From NCBI GenBank assembly GCA_963834445.1, contig CAWIBU010000003.1:1116001-1180000 (forward strand): a stretch of 64,000 nt of DNA, read 5' to 3'. A model generated the notes under the pieces. That model saw nothing but the letters and a program-made list of their open reading frames with translations, did not search any database and was not told the origin of the DNA. The position numbers and the translations under genes are program-made. Positions 41,142 through 50,635 of this stretch are shown piece by piece. The stretch is from PALSA-350 sp963834445 (GTDB lineage: Bacteria; Acidobacteriota; Terriglobia; Terriglobales; Acidobacteriaceae). Within the stretch, counting starts at the first letter, position 1. Each line of letters opens with the position of its first letter.

Positions 41142-43617
41142 CGGCGTCAGGCTGGCCGCCCCTACGTTGAGAAAGGGACTGGGGGCTGGTGGTCGCGGCG
41201 GCGCTGCTCGCGGTCAGCGGAATCCTTTCCAGATCAGCCAGAGACTGTAACTCATATTGCGGTGATTGCGCCGCAATATTGTAACTGACACCATTTCTTG
41301 GATCGAGCCAGTAAGTAGGGCTGGTCTGATAACTGCCGCTGGTCGAGACCAGCAAGCTTCCGGCGACGTCGCGCTGCGTCAACCCGATGTCCTGGGCCTG
41401 GGAGCGGTTCACATCAACCAGCAGGCGGGGATTGTTGAAAGGCTGCTGAATGTGGAGATCCGCCGTGCCGGGCACGTAGCTAATATCCTTCAGCAGGTTG
41501 TCAATAAACACGCGATCCCCCTGCAGGTCGCGGCCAATGACCTGAATATCGATGGGAGCCGGCAGGCCGAAATTGAGAATTTGGGTCACCATATCCACGG
41601 GCAATGTATAAAAGGTGACGCCCGGAAAATCAGTGCCCAGCTTGGCGCGAAGATCCTGCACGTAGAGATCGGTGGGATGGTGTTTTTCGGACAAAGCAAC
41701 GGTGATATCCGCGTCCGCGGTGCCGACGACGCCGGTGCTGCTGTAGGAAAGATTCAGGCCGGAGTACGGTATGCCGATGTTGTCAATGATGCTGACAACT
41801 TCACTTTTCGGAATTTCCCGGCGGATGGCATTGTCAATTCGATCGCACAACAACGCCGTGTCTTCGATACGCGTACCGGTGGGCGCGCGCACGTGCAGTT
41901 TGAATTGGCCGGCGTCGACGGTGGGGAAAAAGTCCTGTCCCAGCCAGGGATATAGCAGGGCAAACGAACCGAGGGTAAACACAAAAAACAGGATGAGAAA
42001 GACGGTGCTGTTGGCAATGCATAGTTGCAGCACGCGGAAATAGAAGACCCGCAGCTGCTCGAACCTGCGCTCGAACTCCAACTGGGCGCGCACCAGGGGG
42101 TTGCGGCTCTTCTTCTGTTGTTGCTGGCTGGCCGGGTCGTGCTCCTGCAGGAGATACTTCGCCATGGTGGGAACCACGGTGCGGGAAAGGAAATACGAAG
42201 CCAGCATGGCAAAGATGACGGCTTCGGCCAGAGGGACAAAGAGATACTTGGCCACACCGCCCATGAAAAACATGGGCACGAACACAATGCAAATCGATAA
42301 CGTAGAGACAAACGCAGGAATCGCAATTTGTGCGGCGCCGTCCAGGATCGCCTGCTCCACCTCTTTGCCTTCCTCGAGATTGCGATTGATGTTCTCAATC
42401 TCGACGGTGGCATCATCGACTAATATGCCGACTGCCAGCGCCAGGCCGCCGAGGGTCATGATGTTGATGGTTTCTCCCAAGGCTCCCAACATGACGAGGG
42501 AAACCAGGATCGATAGCGGTATGGAAACAGCGATGATGAGGGTACTGCGCCAGCTGCCCAGGAAAACCAGGATCATGATGGCAGTGAGGCAGCCGGCGAT
42601 GATGCCCTCGCGCACCACGCCATTAATCGCTCCGCGCACGAAAATCGATTGATCCGACAGCGGGGTGATGCGTAACTGAGGCGGCAGTTGCTGGGCGATC
42701 ACCGGCAGCATAGCCCGGATCCGCTTGATGACGTCGAGCGTCGAAACATCCCCATTTTTCAGAACGCTCATCAGGCTGGCACGCTGGCCGTCTACCCGCA
42801 CGATGTTGGTTTGGGGCGGGAAACCGTCGCGCACATGGGCCACGTCGTGGATGTAAACGATGGCTCCATTGACGCTTCTGATGGGAAGATTGTTCAGCCC
42901 TTCAATCGTGGTTGGGGCGCTATTGGTGGCCAGCTGATACTCGAACGATCCCATCTTCATCGTGCCCGAAGGCAAGATCAAATTCTGAACACCGATGGCG
43001 TTGACCACGTCATTGGGAGAAAGCCCGCGAGCCTGCAGCGCCTGGAGGTTTAGATCCACCTGCACCTGCCGCTGCTTGCCACCATAGGGATAGGGACTTT
43101 CCGCGCCCTCGATGGTGGCGAATTGGGTGCGGATGAAGTTGAGTCCGTAGTCGTTCAGTTGCTGTTCGGAGAGGCCCTGCCCGGAGAGACCAAGCTGCAA
43201 AATAGGTACGCTGGACGCGGTATAGGTGATGATCAACGGCGGCGTTGTGCCCGCCGGCAGCTGGCGCAACTGGGTTTGCGATACGGCGGTGATTTGCGCG
43301 ATGGCGGTAGCCAGGGTGACCTTAGGCTGGAAATAGACCTTCACCACGCCCACGCCGTCCAGTGACTGCGACTCGATGTGGTCGATGTTGTCGACCGTAG
43401 TCGTCAGCGTGCGTTCGGTGAGGGTGATGATGCGGTTGGCCATATCCACGGCCGAGAGACCCTGGTATTGCCAAACAATACTGACCACAGGAATGTTGAT
43501 GTTGGGGAAGATGTCGACCGGGGTGTTCAGGATGGAGAGCGGCCCGATGATCAACAATAAAAGCGCAAAAACGGCGAAAGTGTAAGGCCGCCGTAACGCG
43601 AGACGAACAATCCACAT
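41101..43617 (-). CDS. RND multidrug efflux pump, 5' part (frameshifted gene)
   Basis: The first about 810 residues of an AcrB-like inner-membrane pump that uses the proton gradient to expel drugs or lipophiles. It begins MWIVRLALRRPYTFAVFALL; helix 4 has the paired Asp of the proton relay (GILVDDATVEIENI), and PLAEAVIFAMLASYFLSRT is present. The reading then loses sense after AAATTSP and ends in an unrelated tail. The break is at the G5 run 41181-41185 (C5 on the coding strand); dropping one base restores SPFLNVGAASLTPV and joins the 3' part. The whole gene is 40323-43617, about 1097 residues. Operon order is pump, adaptor, channel. Confidence 0.88.
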   Translation of the reverse strand: MWIVRLALRRPYTFAVFALLLLIIGPLSILNTPVDIFPNINIPVVSIVWQYQGLSAVDMANRIITLTERTLTTTVDNIDHIESQSLDGVGVVKVYFQPKVTLATAIAQITAVSQTQLRQLPAGTTPPLIITYTASSVPILQLGLSGQGLSEQQLNDYGLNFIRTQFATIEGAESPYPYGGKQRQVQVDLNLQALQARGLSPNDVVNAIGVQNLILPSGTMKMGSFEYQLATNSAPTTIEGLNNLPIRSVNGAIVYIHDVAHVRDGFPPQTNIVRVDGQRASLMSVLKNGDVSTLDVIKRIRAMLPVIAQQLPPQLRITPLSDQSIFVRGAINGVVREGIIAGCLTAIMILVFLGSWRSTLIIAVSIPLSILVSLVMLGALGETINIMTLGGLALAVGILVDDATVEIENINRNLEEGKEVEQAILDGAAQIAIPAFVSTLSICIVFVPMFFMGGVAKYLFVPLAEAVIFAMLASYFLSRTVVPTMAKYLLQEHDPASQQQQKKSRNPLVRAQLEFERRFEQLRVFYFRVLQLCIANSTVFLILFFVFTLGSFALLYPWLGQDFFPTVDAGQFKLHVRAPTGTRIEDTALLCDRIDNAIRREIPKSEVVSIIDNIGIPYSGLNLSYSSTGVVGTADADITVALSEKHHPTDLYVQDLRAKLGTDFPGVTFYTLPVDMVTQILNFGLPAPIDIQVIGRDLQGDRVFIDNLLKDISYVPGTADLHIQQPFNNPRLLVDVNRSQAQDIGLTQRDVAGSLLVSTSGSYQTSPTYWLDPRNGVSYNIAAQSPQYELQSLADLERIPLTASSAAATTSPQSLSQRRGGQPDAGDDWRRPVYGCGR

Positions 43618-43999
43618 TTGCTAGCTCACTCCTGGGGATGTTCTCTCCGGAAGTGAAAATGACTCGGGAGAGGGTGGATATCCGGCAAAGACGAGCCTGG
43701 CCAAGCTCGAATGGTTTGACTGCGAAAAAGTGAGATTGATGTTGCCGGGCCCAGGCTGTCCGAGGTTCGCCGTGCCCTCTACGGGGATTGCGTTCAGAGC
43801 AAACTCAGCGCCATGCCCAAATTATACGTTTTGCGCCATCCAACCGGGAGGCGTGCCAGGTTCCGATGGTCTATGGACGATGCCGGCATCAATCCAGACC
43901 CATTTTCGATGTAAGCCACGGCAATTTGGTGCAAAAGCAAGGCCAGACAGGTTCAGCCTGTCCGGCCTTGTTTTACCCGACTGCAACCGGGTGAGTGGC
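43618..43999. other. Intergenic region between RND pump start and phosphorylase end
   Basis: About 380 bp. It contains the leftward promoter region of the efflux operon, AGGAG 13-17 bases before the pump ATG, and the terminator hairpin at 43938-43970. No gene or repeat beyond that was recognised. Confidence 0.5.
43938..43970. terminator. Bidirectional intrinsic terminator after the glucan phosphorylase gene
   Basis: CAAGGCCAGACAGG pairs with CCTGTCCGGCCTTG with one mismatch and a 5-base loop. TTTT follows on the + strand (43971-43974), and AAAA at 43933-43936 gives a T run on the - strand. It lies 30 bp past the phosphorylase stop. Confidence 0.75.
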
Positions 44000-45772
44000 C
44001 TATTTCGCCATGGCGGATTCAAGTGCAGCGATGGAAACGCTGGCGCGTTTGTCCGGGTAGTAGGCGTTTGAGATATATTCCTGCAGCATGCGATGGGTAT
44101 TGAAGAATGACCCATTGAGCGCGATGGTGGAACGCATGATGGTGCGCCATTGCTCAGGATTGCCGTAATAGAGGGGAAGAATGGTCGAATCCAGCCGGTC
44201 GTACAGGCTGGCAACTTCGTGCTCCTGGGTATCGCTGTCAGGAATAGCCCAACCCGTGACCCCTTCGATACAGCCTTCCACCCACCAGCCATCGAGAACG
44301 CTCAGGCTGGGCACGCCGTTGAGAGCCGCCTTCATGCCGCTGGTTCCGGAGGCCTCGAACGGACGGCGCGGGGTGTTGAGCCAGAGGTCGACCCCAGAAG
44401 TGAGCATGGCGCCCAGCTTCCACTCATAGTTTTCCAGGTAGACAATCTTGAGCATGTCTGACGTGAGCCGGTCGGCCACTTCAAATATCTGCCGGATGAG
44501 CTTCTGGCCCGGTTCGTCGTGCGGGTGCGCCTTGCCACTGAAAATAATCTGCAAGCCACGAAACTTCTCCGCCAGGCTTACCAGCCGGTCAGGATCTGAC
44601 AACAGCAAGTCGGCTCGTTTGTACGTGGCTACGCGGCGGGCAAAGCCAATGGTGAAGACATTGCTGCGCAGCGTAATCCCGGTGCGTTGGGCCACGGTCT
44701 CGATAAGCGTGCGCTTGGACTGGGCGTGGGCCTGCTCGATCTCACGGAGAGGGATGTCGATGACGTAGCGAAACTGAAAGTTGTCTTTGCGCCAGCGCGG
44801 AATGCTGCGATCAAAGATCTCCTGAAACGGCGGCGCGGTCCAGGTGGCGGCGTGCACCCCGTTGGTGATGGCATCAATGGCGTAAGCGGGAAACATCTCG
44901 CGCGACACAGTGCCGTGCTGCATGGCAACGCCGTTTACAAAGCGCGACGACGCGAGCGCGATATAAGTCATGTTGAGCATGCCGTCGTGGACGCCACCCA
45001 TCCGCTCCAGCAGGTTGGCCACTTCGGGCCCGAGAATGCGGTAGGTTTGCTCGAGCGAAAAGCGATCATGCCCCGCGGGAACCGGGGTGTGGGTGGTGAA
45101 GACACAACGGTTGCGCACGGCCTGTCTGTCGTGCTCTTCAATCGCCCGGCCGAGCTGGCCATCCAGTTGCCGCTCCATCAGACCGACGGTGAGCAGCGCG
45201 GCATGGCCTTCATTCATGTGGTAGACGTTCACGTCGTAATTCAACGCCTCGAGCATGCGCACGCCACCCATGCCCAGAACCGCTTCCTGGCGCAGGCGGT
45301 AGTCGGTATCACCGCCATAAAGATGGTTGGTGAGTTCGCGATCGCGCGCTTCATTTTGGGGTAGATCGGTGTCGAGCAGGTAGATAGGGATGGTGTGTCC
45401 GGTCACGCCCTCAAGATCGTAGCGCCAGGCGCGAATCATCACCGGACGGCTCTCGATCATCACTTCGACGACCGCGTTTTCCAGAGCCAGCAACTGCTCG
45501 ATCGGCCACGGCTGATCGACCGCGCTCTGCACCCCCTGGGCGTTCAGGTGTTGCTCAAAATAACCTTTGCGGTGGAGCAACGTAACCGCACATAGTCCGA
45601 GGCCGAGGTCGGCCGCGGAACGCATGGTATCGCCGGCGAGGACACCCAGGCCGCCACTGTAGGTAGGCATTTCAGGATCAATGGCGATTTCCATCGAAAA
45701 GTAAGCAACGATGCCGCCTTGCTCTGACAGTCCCATGGAAGAAAAATCGCGCTGCTGGTTCGAAAAATGCAT
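44000..45772 (-). CDS. Alpha-glucan phosphorylase (short glycogen/maltodextrin phosphorylase type)
   Basis: A 590-residue GT35 enzyme of the short bacterial class, which releases glucose-1-phosphate from glycogen or maltodextrin in the cytosol. Motifs: AYFSMEIAIDPEMPTYSGGL at the N terminus, NVYHMNEGHAALL, CVFTTHTPVPAGHD, NGVHAATWTAPPF, TIGFARRVATYKRADLL, IIFSGKAHPHDEPGQ and PFEASGTSGMKAALNGV, whose Lys near 479 should bind PLP. The ATG at 45772 has GGGAGA 9 bases upstream; the open frame to 45832 is not needed. No branching enzyme or glycogen synthase is nearby. An intrinsic terminator follows. Confidence 0.93.
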   Translation of the reverse strand: MHFSNQQRDFSSMGLSEQGGIVAYFSMEIAIDPEMPTYSGGLGVLAGDTMRSAADLGLGLCAVTLLHRKGYFEQHLNAQGVQSAVDQPWPIEQLLALENAVVEVMIESRPVMIRAWRYDLEGVTGHTIPIYLLDTDLPQNEARDRELTNHLYGGDTDYRLRQEAVLGMGGVRMLEALNYDVNVYHMNEGHAALLTVGLMERQLDGQLGRAIEEHDRQAVRNRCVFTTHTPVPAGHDRFSLEQTYRILGPEVANLLERMGGVHDGMLNMTYIALASSRFVNGVAMQHGTVSREMFPAYAIDAITNGVHAATWTAPPFQEIFDRSIPRWRKDNFQFRYVIDIPLREIEQAHAQSKRTLIETVAQRTGITLRSNVFTIGFARRVATYKRADLLLSDPDRLVSLAEKFRGLQIIFSGKAHPHDEPGQKLIRQIFEVADRLTSDMLKIVYLENYEWKLGAMLTSGVDLWLNTPRRPFEASGTSGMKAALNGVPSLSVLDGWWVEGCIEGVTGWAIPDSDTQEHEVASLYDRLDSTILPLYYGNPEQWRTIMRSTIALNGSFFNTHRMLQEYISNAYYPDKRASVSIAALESAMAK

Positions 45773-46001
45773 CCTGCTGATCTCCCTGATTCCCGAATTT
45801 CCTGCTGCGCGGCCTTTGTTGCACCGGCGCAAACTCTGGTTCGCTCGCGGTCCCTGCCAATTTTCAACCCTGGCTTTTGTTCCCTTATTCTAACCATCGA
45901 CCGGGCGGCTTCCATCAGCAATCGAACTGACACTTCTGTCACGGGTTCTAGTGCTTCCGTGGGAGCACGTTTCCCACATTTTTCTGTTCAGGCGATCAAT
46001 A

Positions 46002-47348
46002 TTAGCGTGCACTCGCTACCGCGTTGCTCAATCTGTGCCAAATTGCATCAAGCCAATCCAGATGCTCCGGCTTCATCAACACCGAGCGTAGGCAGGTGAT
46101 GGTGGCGTGTTGCTGCTGGTCGGGCCAGGCGCCGGGAGAGAAAAACTTTGTGGGCAGTTGCGCCAGTGCGAGGTGCAGATCCTGTTTGGCGGCGGCATCG
46201 AACACCGCCTGCGCGAATTTTGACGAGTCAACCGCGCTCTGCGCGCGCACCGCCCACACCACGATGTCGAGCTCAGGCGCGAAGGGCGCGATCCACTGCG
46301 GATCGGCGCAGAGCTTGCGGTGCAGCGCCAGGGCGGCCTCACGGCTTTTCTCCAGGCCACGGGCAAATTCTCCGTGCTTTTCAAGGGGAAGCAGCTGTTG
46401 CGTTGCCCATAACGCGACCGCGGAGGCTCCGGCCCGCGAGCACTCCAGGCTTATTTCGCCGAGGTGAAGATCGGTGGATGTGAAATAGGTGTAAGGGGAA
46501 TCGTGTTTGTAGAAGCGGCCGACGTTTGGGTCGCGAAAGAGAATGCAGCCACAGCCATAGGGTTGCAAGCCGTGTTTGTGGGGATCGACCACGATGGAAT
46601 CGGCTTGCCCGATACAGGCGAAGGCGCGCATCGCATCCTCACCGAGGTTTGCGGCCAGCGCGAAGTATCCGCCATAGGCTGCGTCGACGTGGATGCGAAA
46701 TCGATACGCGACCTGCAGCGCCAGCACCTTCTCCAGCGGATCGACCGAGCCCACGGCGGTGGTCCCCAGGGTCACCACCACGGCGCCAACGTCTCCCCGC
46801 TGAAGGGCGGCTTCGAGTGCTGCCATATCCATGCGGCCCTGACGGTCACTGGCGATGCTCGTGTAAGGGATGCCCAGAACTGCGCTGATTCTGCTGTGGG
46901 TATAGTGCGCCTGTTCAGAAGCGACGATACGTTGGCCGGGGGCGAGTTGTCCGGCGATCCATAGCGCCTCCAGGTTGGCGAAGGTGCCCCCGCTGGTGAG
47001 GTGGCCCAGGTAGTCTGACCAACCAAACATGCGGGCGATTGCGCGCACCGCTTCCACTTCCATGCGCGAGCTGGCGCGGCCACCGTCGAGCGCATGGTTG
47101 TTGGGGTTGACGCTCATGGCGAGCGCGTAGGCAGCGCGTGCCAGGGGGTGCGGGGGCTTGAGCATCTGCCCGGCGTAGAGAGGATGAAAGTAGGGGTAGT
47201 TATCCGCCATGCGCTCGGCCACCTGGCTCATGACAGTGGCCATCGCTTCGTTCGCGTCGCGTTGCGCTGCCTGAGGCAGATGGCGAAAGGATGCTTCGAG
47301 TTGGGGCAGAGCGCCGGCTAGAAGCTGCAGAGCAATATCTTCAGACAT
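46002..47348 (-). CDS. Group II PLP-dependent decarboxylase (amino-acid decarboxylase)
   Basis: A 448-residue fold-type I decarboxylase. Core motifs are HLTSGGTFANLEALWIA, EQAHYTHSRISAVLGI (pyridine-stacking His), VVTLGTTAVGSVDPL, HVDAAYGGYFALA (pyridine-N Asp) and SIVVDPHKHGLQPYGCG, whose Lys near 257 forms the Schiff base. Relatives decarboxylate aspartate, glutamate, tyrosine, tryptophan or diaminobutyrate; the motifs do not settle which. Aspartate decarboxylation would supply beta-alanine for panC, encoded 12 kb away, but no direct evidence supports this. It is cytosolic and lies downstream of the glycosyltransferase gene on the same strand. Confidence 0.85.
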   Translation of the reverse strand: MSEDIALQLLAGALPQLEASFRHLPQAAQRDANEAMATVMSQVAERMADNYPYFHPLYAGQMLKPPHPLARAAYALAMSVNPNNHALDGGRASSRMEVEAVRAIARMFGWSDYLGHLTSGGTFANLEALWIAGQLAPGQRIVASEQAHYTHSRISAVLGIPYTSIASDRQGRMDMAALEAALQRGDVGAVVVTLGTTAVGSVDPLEKVLALQVAYRFRIHVDAAYGGYFALAANLGEDAMRAFACIGQADSIVVDPHKHGLQPYGCGCILFRDPNVGRFYKHDSPYTYFTSTDLHLGEISLECSRAGASAVALWATQQLLPLEKHGEFARGLEKSREAALALHRKLCADPQWIAPFAPELDIVVWAVRAQSAVDSSKFAQAVFDAAAKQDLHLALAQLPTKFFSPGAWPDQQQHATITCLRSVLMKPEHLDWLDAIWHRLSNAVASAR

Positions 47349-47393
47349 GGCTCAGGCAGTTTACCGCCGCGTGCGTCTTCCTCTGTGTCATTT

Positions 47394-47453
47394 CCGGCCC
47401 ATGGAATCTCGGTTGCCCCATATCCCCGGGGTGCACGAAATTCCATGGGCCGG
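47394..47453. terminator. 14-bp perfect hairpin between tandem genes
   Basis: CCGGCCCATGGAAT (47394-47407) pairs perfectly with ATTCCATGGGCCGG (47440-47453) around a 32-base loop that contains TGCCCCATATC and CCCCGGGG. It lies 49 bp past the stop of the glycosyltransferase gene (leftward). There is no T run, so it may be a repeat-family hairpin rather than a classical terminator. Confidence 0.5.
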
Positions 47454-47501
47454 ACAGAGTTTGGATTGCTGTGGTCAGCGGACCTTGGATGGGGCGTAGT
47501 T

Positions 47502-48773
47502 TCAGCGATTCGACCGGAGCGCTTCGAGCGCGTCGCAAGCGGCCTTCACTCCATCCTCGCGGCGCAACTGCTCCCCAATCCTGGCTGCTCGCTGGCGGAC
47601 GGAATCTTTCTCCAGCAGCACGTTGATCTGACGGGCGGCCGTCTCCGCCGTATAGTTTTTCCGGCGAATCACACGGGCCACGCGCAGACGGCGCACCCGC
47701 CGCGCATTGTCGGGCTGATCGTGGCTGTAGGGCATCACCAGCATGGGCTTGCCAGAGGCCAATGCCTGTGCAGTCGTGCCCACGCCCCCCTGATGCACAA
47801 TGACCGAGCCGCGGGGAAAAACCCTGGAGTAGGGTGCATAGTTTGCCACACACACGTTGGGTGAAATATCCCGGGGAACATTGCGCGGATCGCTGCCCAC
47901 CAGCAACAACGCGCGCTGACCAGTCTGTTCCGCGGCCAGGGCGCTTTGCTGATAGAAGTCGCCGGCATCGAGCACGGCGGCCGATCCCAAAGTAAACACC
48001 AGCGGAGTCGGCCCCTGCTGCAGAAAGTTCTCGACCTCAGGGGACAAGGCTTGCTGGCCGGCATCCCCGTCATAAAAGACAAAACCGGTGACCTTGGTCG
48101 CTGCCGGCCAGTCAGGCTGCGGCTCGCCCAGCAAAGGGGAAAACATGGCTAGCACCAGATAAGGGGAATGCTTGGCCTCAAAGATGGGGTCAGGCCCTCT
48201 CCCCAGGCCCAGCTCAGCACGCAGTTGATAGATGGGCTCGGGCCAGCTGCGGGTAACCCATCGCGCGAAGCGGGCAATCACCCGCCCCATACCGGGTAAC
48301 GCTGGTTGCAAGCGAGCCAACATGGGATAAGGCGGCAGCACGGGCGCATCATAACGGGAAAAAAAAGACAACGGCGCAAGCACGTATGAGGCCCACGGAA
48401 TCCCCGTGACTTCAGCCACGATGGGCGCCTGGTAGATCAGCTCTCCAGCCAACAACAGGTCGGCGCCCCCTTTGGCCTCCACCACCGCGAGCAGCTCGCG
48501 ATAGCTCTGGCGAATCGCAGGAAACAGAATCTCGCGCAAAGTTCGCTCCGTTCCCTTGCGGATATCCATCAACATCGCCACCAGCTGGTTGTCTTCTGGA
48601 TTGAGTATCGGGCCGACCGGGGCAAACTCCAGACCGAGCCCAACGATCTTCGATCGAAACAGTTCAGGGACCGCCAGGACCGGCACATGGCCGCGCCGCC
48701 GCAATTCGAGCGCCAGGGCGATCAGGGGATGGATATCGCCAAGCGTGCCGAAGCTGGAGAGAACAATGCGCAT
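47502..48773 (-). CDS. UDP-glucuronosyl/glycosyltransferase-like protein (GT1/MGT type)
   Basis: A 423-residue GT-B glycosyltransferase. The N-terminal acceptor domain starts IVLSSFGTLGDIHPLIALAL; the C-terminal donor domain has VIVHQGGVGTTAQALASG near 325 and PMLVMPYSHDQPDNARR, the standard nucleotide-sugar signature of UGT and macrolide-type transferases. It should glycosylate a lipid or small molecule in the cytosol; the acceptor is unknown. No signal peptide, although hydrophobic patches could allow membrane contact. The decarboxylase gene follows after 153 bp with a hairpin between. Confidence 0.88.
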   Translation of the reverse strand: MRIVLSSFGTLGDIHPLIALALELRRRGHVPVLAVPELFRSKIVGLGLEFAPVGPILNPEDNQLVAMLMDIRKGTERTLREILFPAIRQSYRELLAVVEAKGGADLLLAGELIYQAPIVAEVTGIPWASYVLAPLSFFSRYDAPVLPPYPMLARLQPALPGMGRVIARFARWVTRSWPEPIYQLRAELGLGRGPDPIFEAKHSPYLVLAMFSPLLGEPQPDWPAATKVTGFVFYDGDAGQQALSPEVENFLQQGPTPLVFTLGSAAVLDAGDFYQQSALAAEQTGQRALLLVGSDPRNVPRDISPNVCVANYAPYSRVFPRGSVIVHQGGVGTTAQALASGKPMLVMPYSHDQPDNARRVRRLRVARVIRRKNYTAETAARQINVLLEKDSVRQRAARIGEQLRREDGVKAACDALEALRSNR

Positions 48774-48812
48774 GCGCTCATGCAGTGTAACCGCGGCCCA
48801 TGCAGCAGAAGC

Positions 48813-50429
48813 TTAAAACGAGCTCTCAAAAACGCGGAACCGCCGCTCCAGCTCGAACTGTTGCCGCGCCTTGTCGCTTGCCGCCAGCAGCGACGCACAC
48901 TCCCCCGAAGCCTGTTCATGGCCTAACTGCATGCGGCAGGCAGCGCGGACGTGAGCATAGCTCTCCCAGGGTCCTGGCTGCTGCCACAGACTTTCACCGG
49001 CAAGAAAGCTGTGCTCGAGCCCGGTGCGCACCATCTGCTTGAAGTCGCTATAGGTAAGCGGGTAGGTCGTCGCCGCGCGGACATACTCATGGGTAAGGTT
49101 GATGCGGGAGACGCCTTCGTCATCGGTAGAGAGGGCGACCGGCACGTGGTACAGGCGGTACATGGGCAAAGGGTGGTCGGCGCCCTTGATGTTGAGAATC
49201 ACGTCGTTGCTGGTGAGATTGATCTCGACCATTACGCGTTTGGTGGCCAGCTCCTTCAGCAAGTCGTAGGGATGATCCTCGTACATCACATCTACGCCGT
49301 GGCCAATGCGTTCCGCGTGCGCCTCTTCGACCGCAGAGCGGATGTGAAAGCGCACACCATCCGGCGGCACCATGCCGGGCGCCAATTCTCCTGCGTGCAG
49401 GGTAATGCGAACCTTGGGATAGAGCGCGTGGAGGGCCGCGACCATCCGCATTTGCTGCTGGTAATTTGCCATGGCGACGCGCCCATCTTCCGGCTGCACC
49501 ATATTGATGCCGACCACCAGCGGATCTGTGGACGCCAGTTCGAAGCCACAAACCAACTGCACAAAAACCGCCTGGGGAGGCAGAGCACGCAGCACCTGGT
49601 AGAGGAAGCGGACCTCAACCTTGCAGGCGGCCGTTGCTGCCTTGGTGCCGCAATGCTCCAGGCCACGGCGGCGGCGCTCACCCTCATCGAACTCCGCGCG
49701 CTGTGCGGGCAGGTATTTCCGCAGCCCGGCGTCGAGCAACTGCTGCTGCAGGTGGGTAAAGTCGGCATGGGCGTCGATCGGCCCCAGGTTTTCTGCCAGG
49801 ACGGCCACGGCCGGCCGGAAGTTGGGGGTATTCATGATTTCGAGGTACTGCTCATTCTGCAGTGCGGCTCGACTGGCCAACTCATCGACCCAGTCGCCTA
49901 CATGCTTCGGATCCTCAACCGCCAGGAAGTGATCAAAGGAAGCAAAGAAATGATCGTGCCCGGAAATGCCGGTCGTGGGGACGAAGGTGCGCATGGAAAA
50001 GGTGTCAATCAGCTGGTCATAAAGGTGCTGGTTGGTCAGGGCGTTAGCGGTGGGTTCCCCTTCTTCCCCGCAAACCGGCTGGGGCGGCAGACTACGCGTC
50101 ATATTCCGCGTCATGGCCTCCGTCTTGTACAGACTGAGGGTTTTGGAGTTGACGCAAAGGTTGTCGTCCACGGCCTGGCGGATGAAGCTTTCGGCATAGA
50201 CTGCGCCCGCGAGGTGGGTGTGCAGGTCGGCGCCCTTGGGCATGTCATGCAGCAAGGCGTAAAGAGCGAGCGGCCCTAGCTCGCGGGCGTGTTCAAAGGC
50301 ACGCGCCGCGCGGGCTTCGCCGTTAGCGGCAACGGCTTGCGGCTGCCCAAGGATGGCCGGTGCGAGCGAGACGAGCAGCGCACCCGCCGCAACAGGGGCC
50401 CAGCGTAGGAAGGCAAGACGATTGGACAT
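48813..50429 (-). CDS. Exported adenosine deaminase-family hydrolase
   Basis: A 538-residue member of the adenosine/AMP deaminase superfamily with an N-terminal signal peptide (RWAPVAAGALLVSLAPAILG), so probably periplasmic. Zinc and catalytic residues are in place: KGADLHTHLAGAVY (His-x-His near 71), ITLHAGEL (catalytic Glu/His), AERIGHGVDVMY and VALSTDDEGVSR (Asp pair near 437). It has family-typical insertions compared with the 340-residue cytosolic enzymes and resembles the secreted ADGF-like group. It would deaminate adenosine or related nucleosides outside the cytosol for salvage. The ATG at 50429 precedes the signal; the open frame further upstream runs through tRNA-Phe and is not coding. 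Confidence 0.85.
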   Translation of the reverse strand: MSNRLAFLRWAPVAAGALLVSLAPAILGQPQAVAANGEARAARAFEHARELGPLALYALLHDMPKGADLHTHLAGAVYAESFIRQAVDDNLCVNSKTLSLYKTEAMTRNMTRSLPPQPVCGEEGEPTANALTNQHLYDQLIDTFSMRTFVPTTGISGHDHFFASFDHFLAVEDPKHVGDWVDELASRAALQNEQYLEIMNTPNFRPAVAVLAENLGPIDAHADFTHLQQQLLDAGLRKYLPAQRAEFDEGERRRRGLEHCGTKAATAACKVEVRFLYQVLRALPPQAVFVQLVCGFELASTDPLVVGINMVQPEDGRVAMANYQQQMRMVAALHALYPKVRITLHAGELAPGMVPPDGVRFHIRSAVEEAHAERIGHGVDVMYEDHPYDLLKELATKRVMVEINLTSNDVILNIKGADHPLPMYRLYHVPVALSTDDEGVSRINLTHEYVRAATTYPLTYSDFKQMVRTGLEHSFLAGESLWQQPGPWESYAHVRAACRMQLGHEQASGECASLLAASDKARQQFELERRFRVFESSF

Positions 50430-50505
50430 AGGGGAGCGCTTAGTGTACGACAGAGTGCTCCGCCTGGATCGATTTGCCAGAAGAAGCGATTTGCACCCAG
50501 GAAGT

Positions 50506-50533
50506 TTGCGTGCGGCGATGTGATTGCTATACT
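50506..50533 (+). promoter_or_regulatory. Promoter of tRNA-Phe
   Basis: TTGCGT (50506-50511) and TATACT (50528-50533) are separated by 16 bases, a good sigma-70-type match. Transcription would begin near 50541, about 95 bases before the mature tRNA. Confidence 0.5.
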
Positions 50534-50635
50534 GACGCTTGTTGCTAATGCGCAGTTGCTGACCTGTCCGGGCCTCCGCCTGACGTTGCAGACTCAGAAA
50601 CAACCGAAGCGGAAGCAGCGTCCTTGGATTGCCAA

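Noticed and set aside
48951..50279. A 442-codon open frame opposite the adenosine deaminase gene
   Set aside because: The deaminase strand has catalytic motifs and a signal peptide; the antisense frame has none and is a GC-rich shadow.
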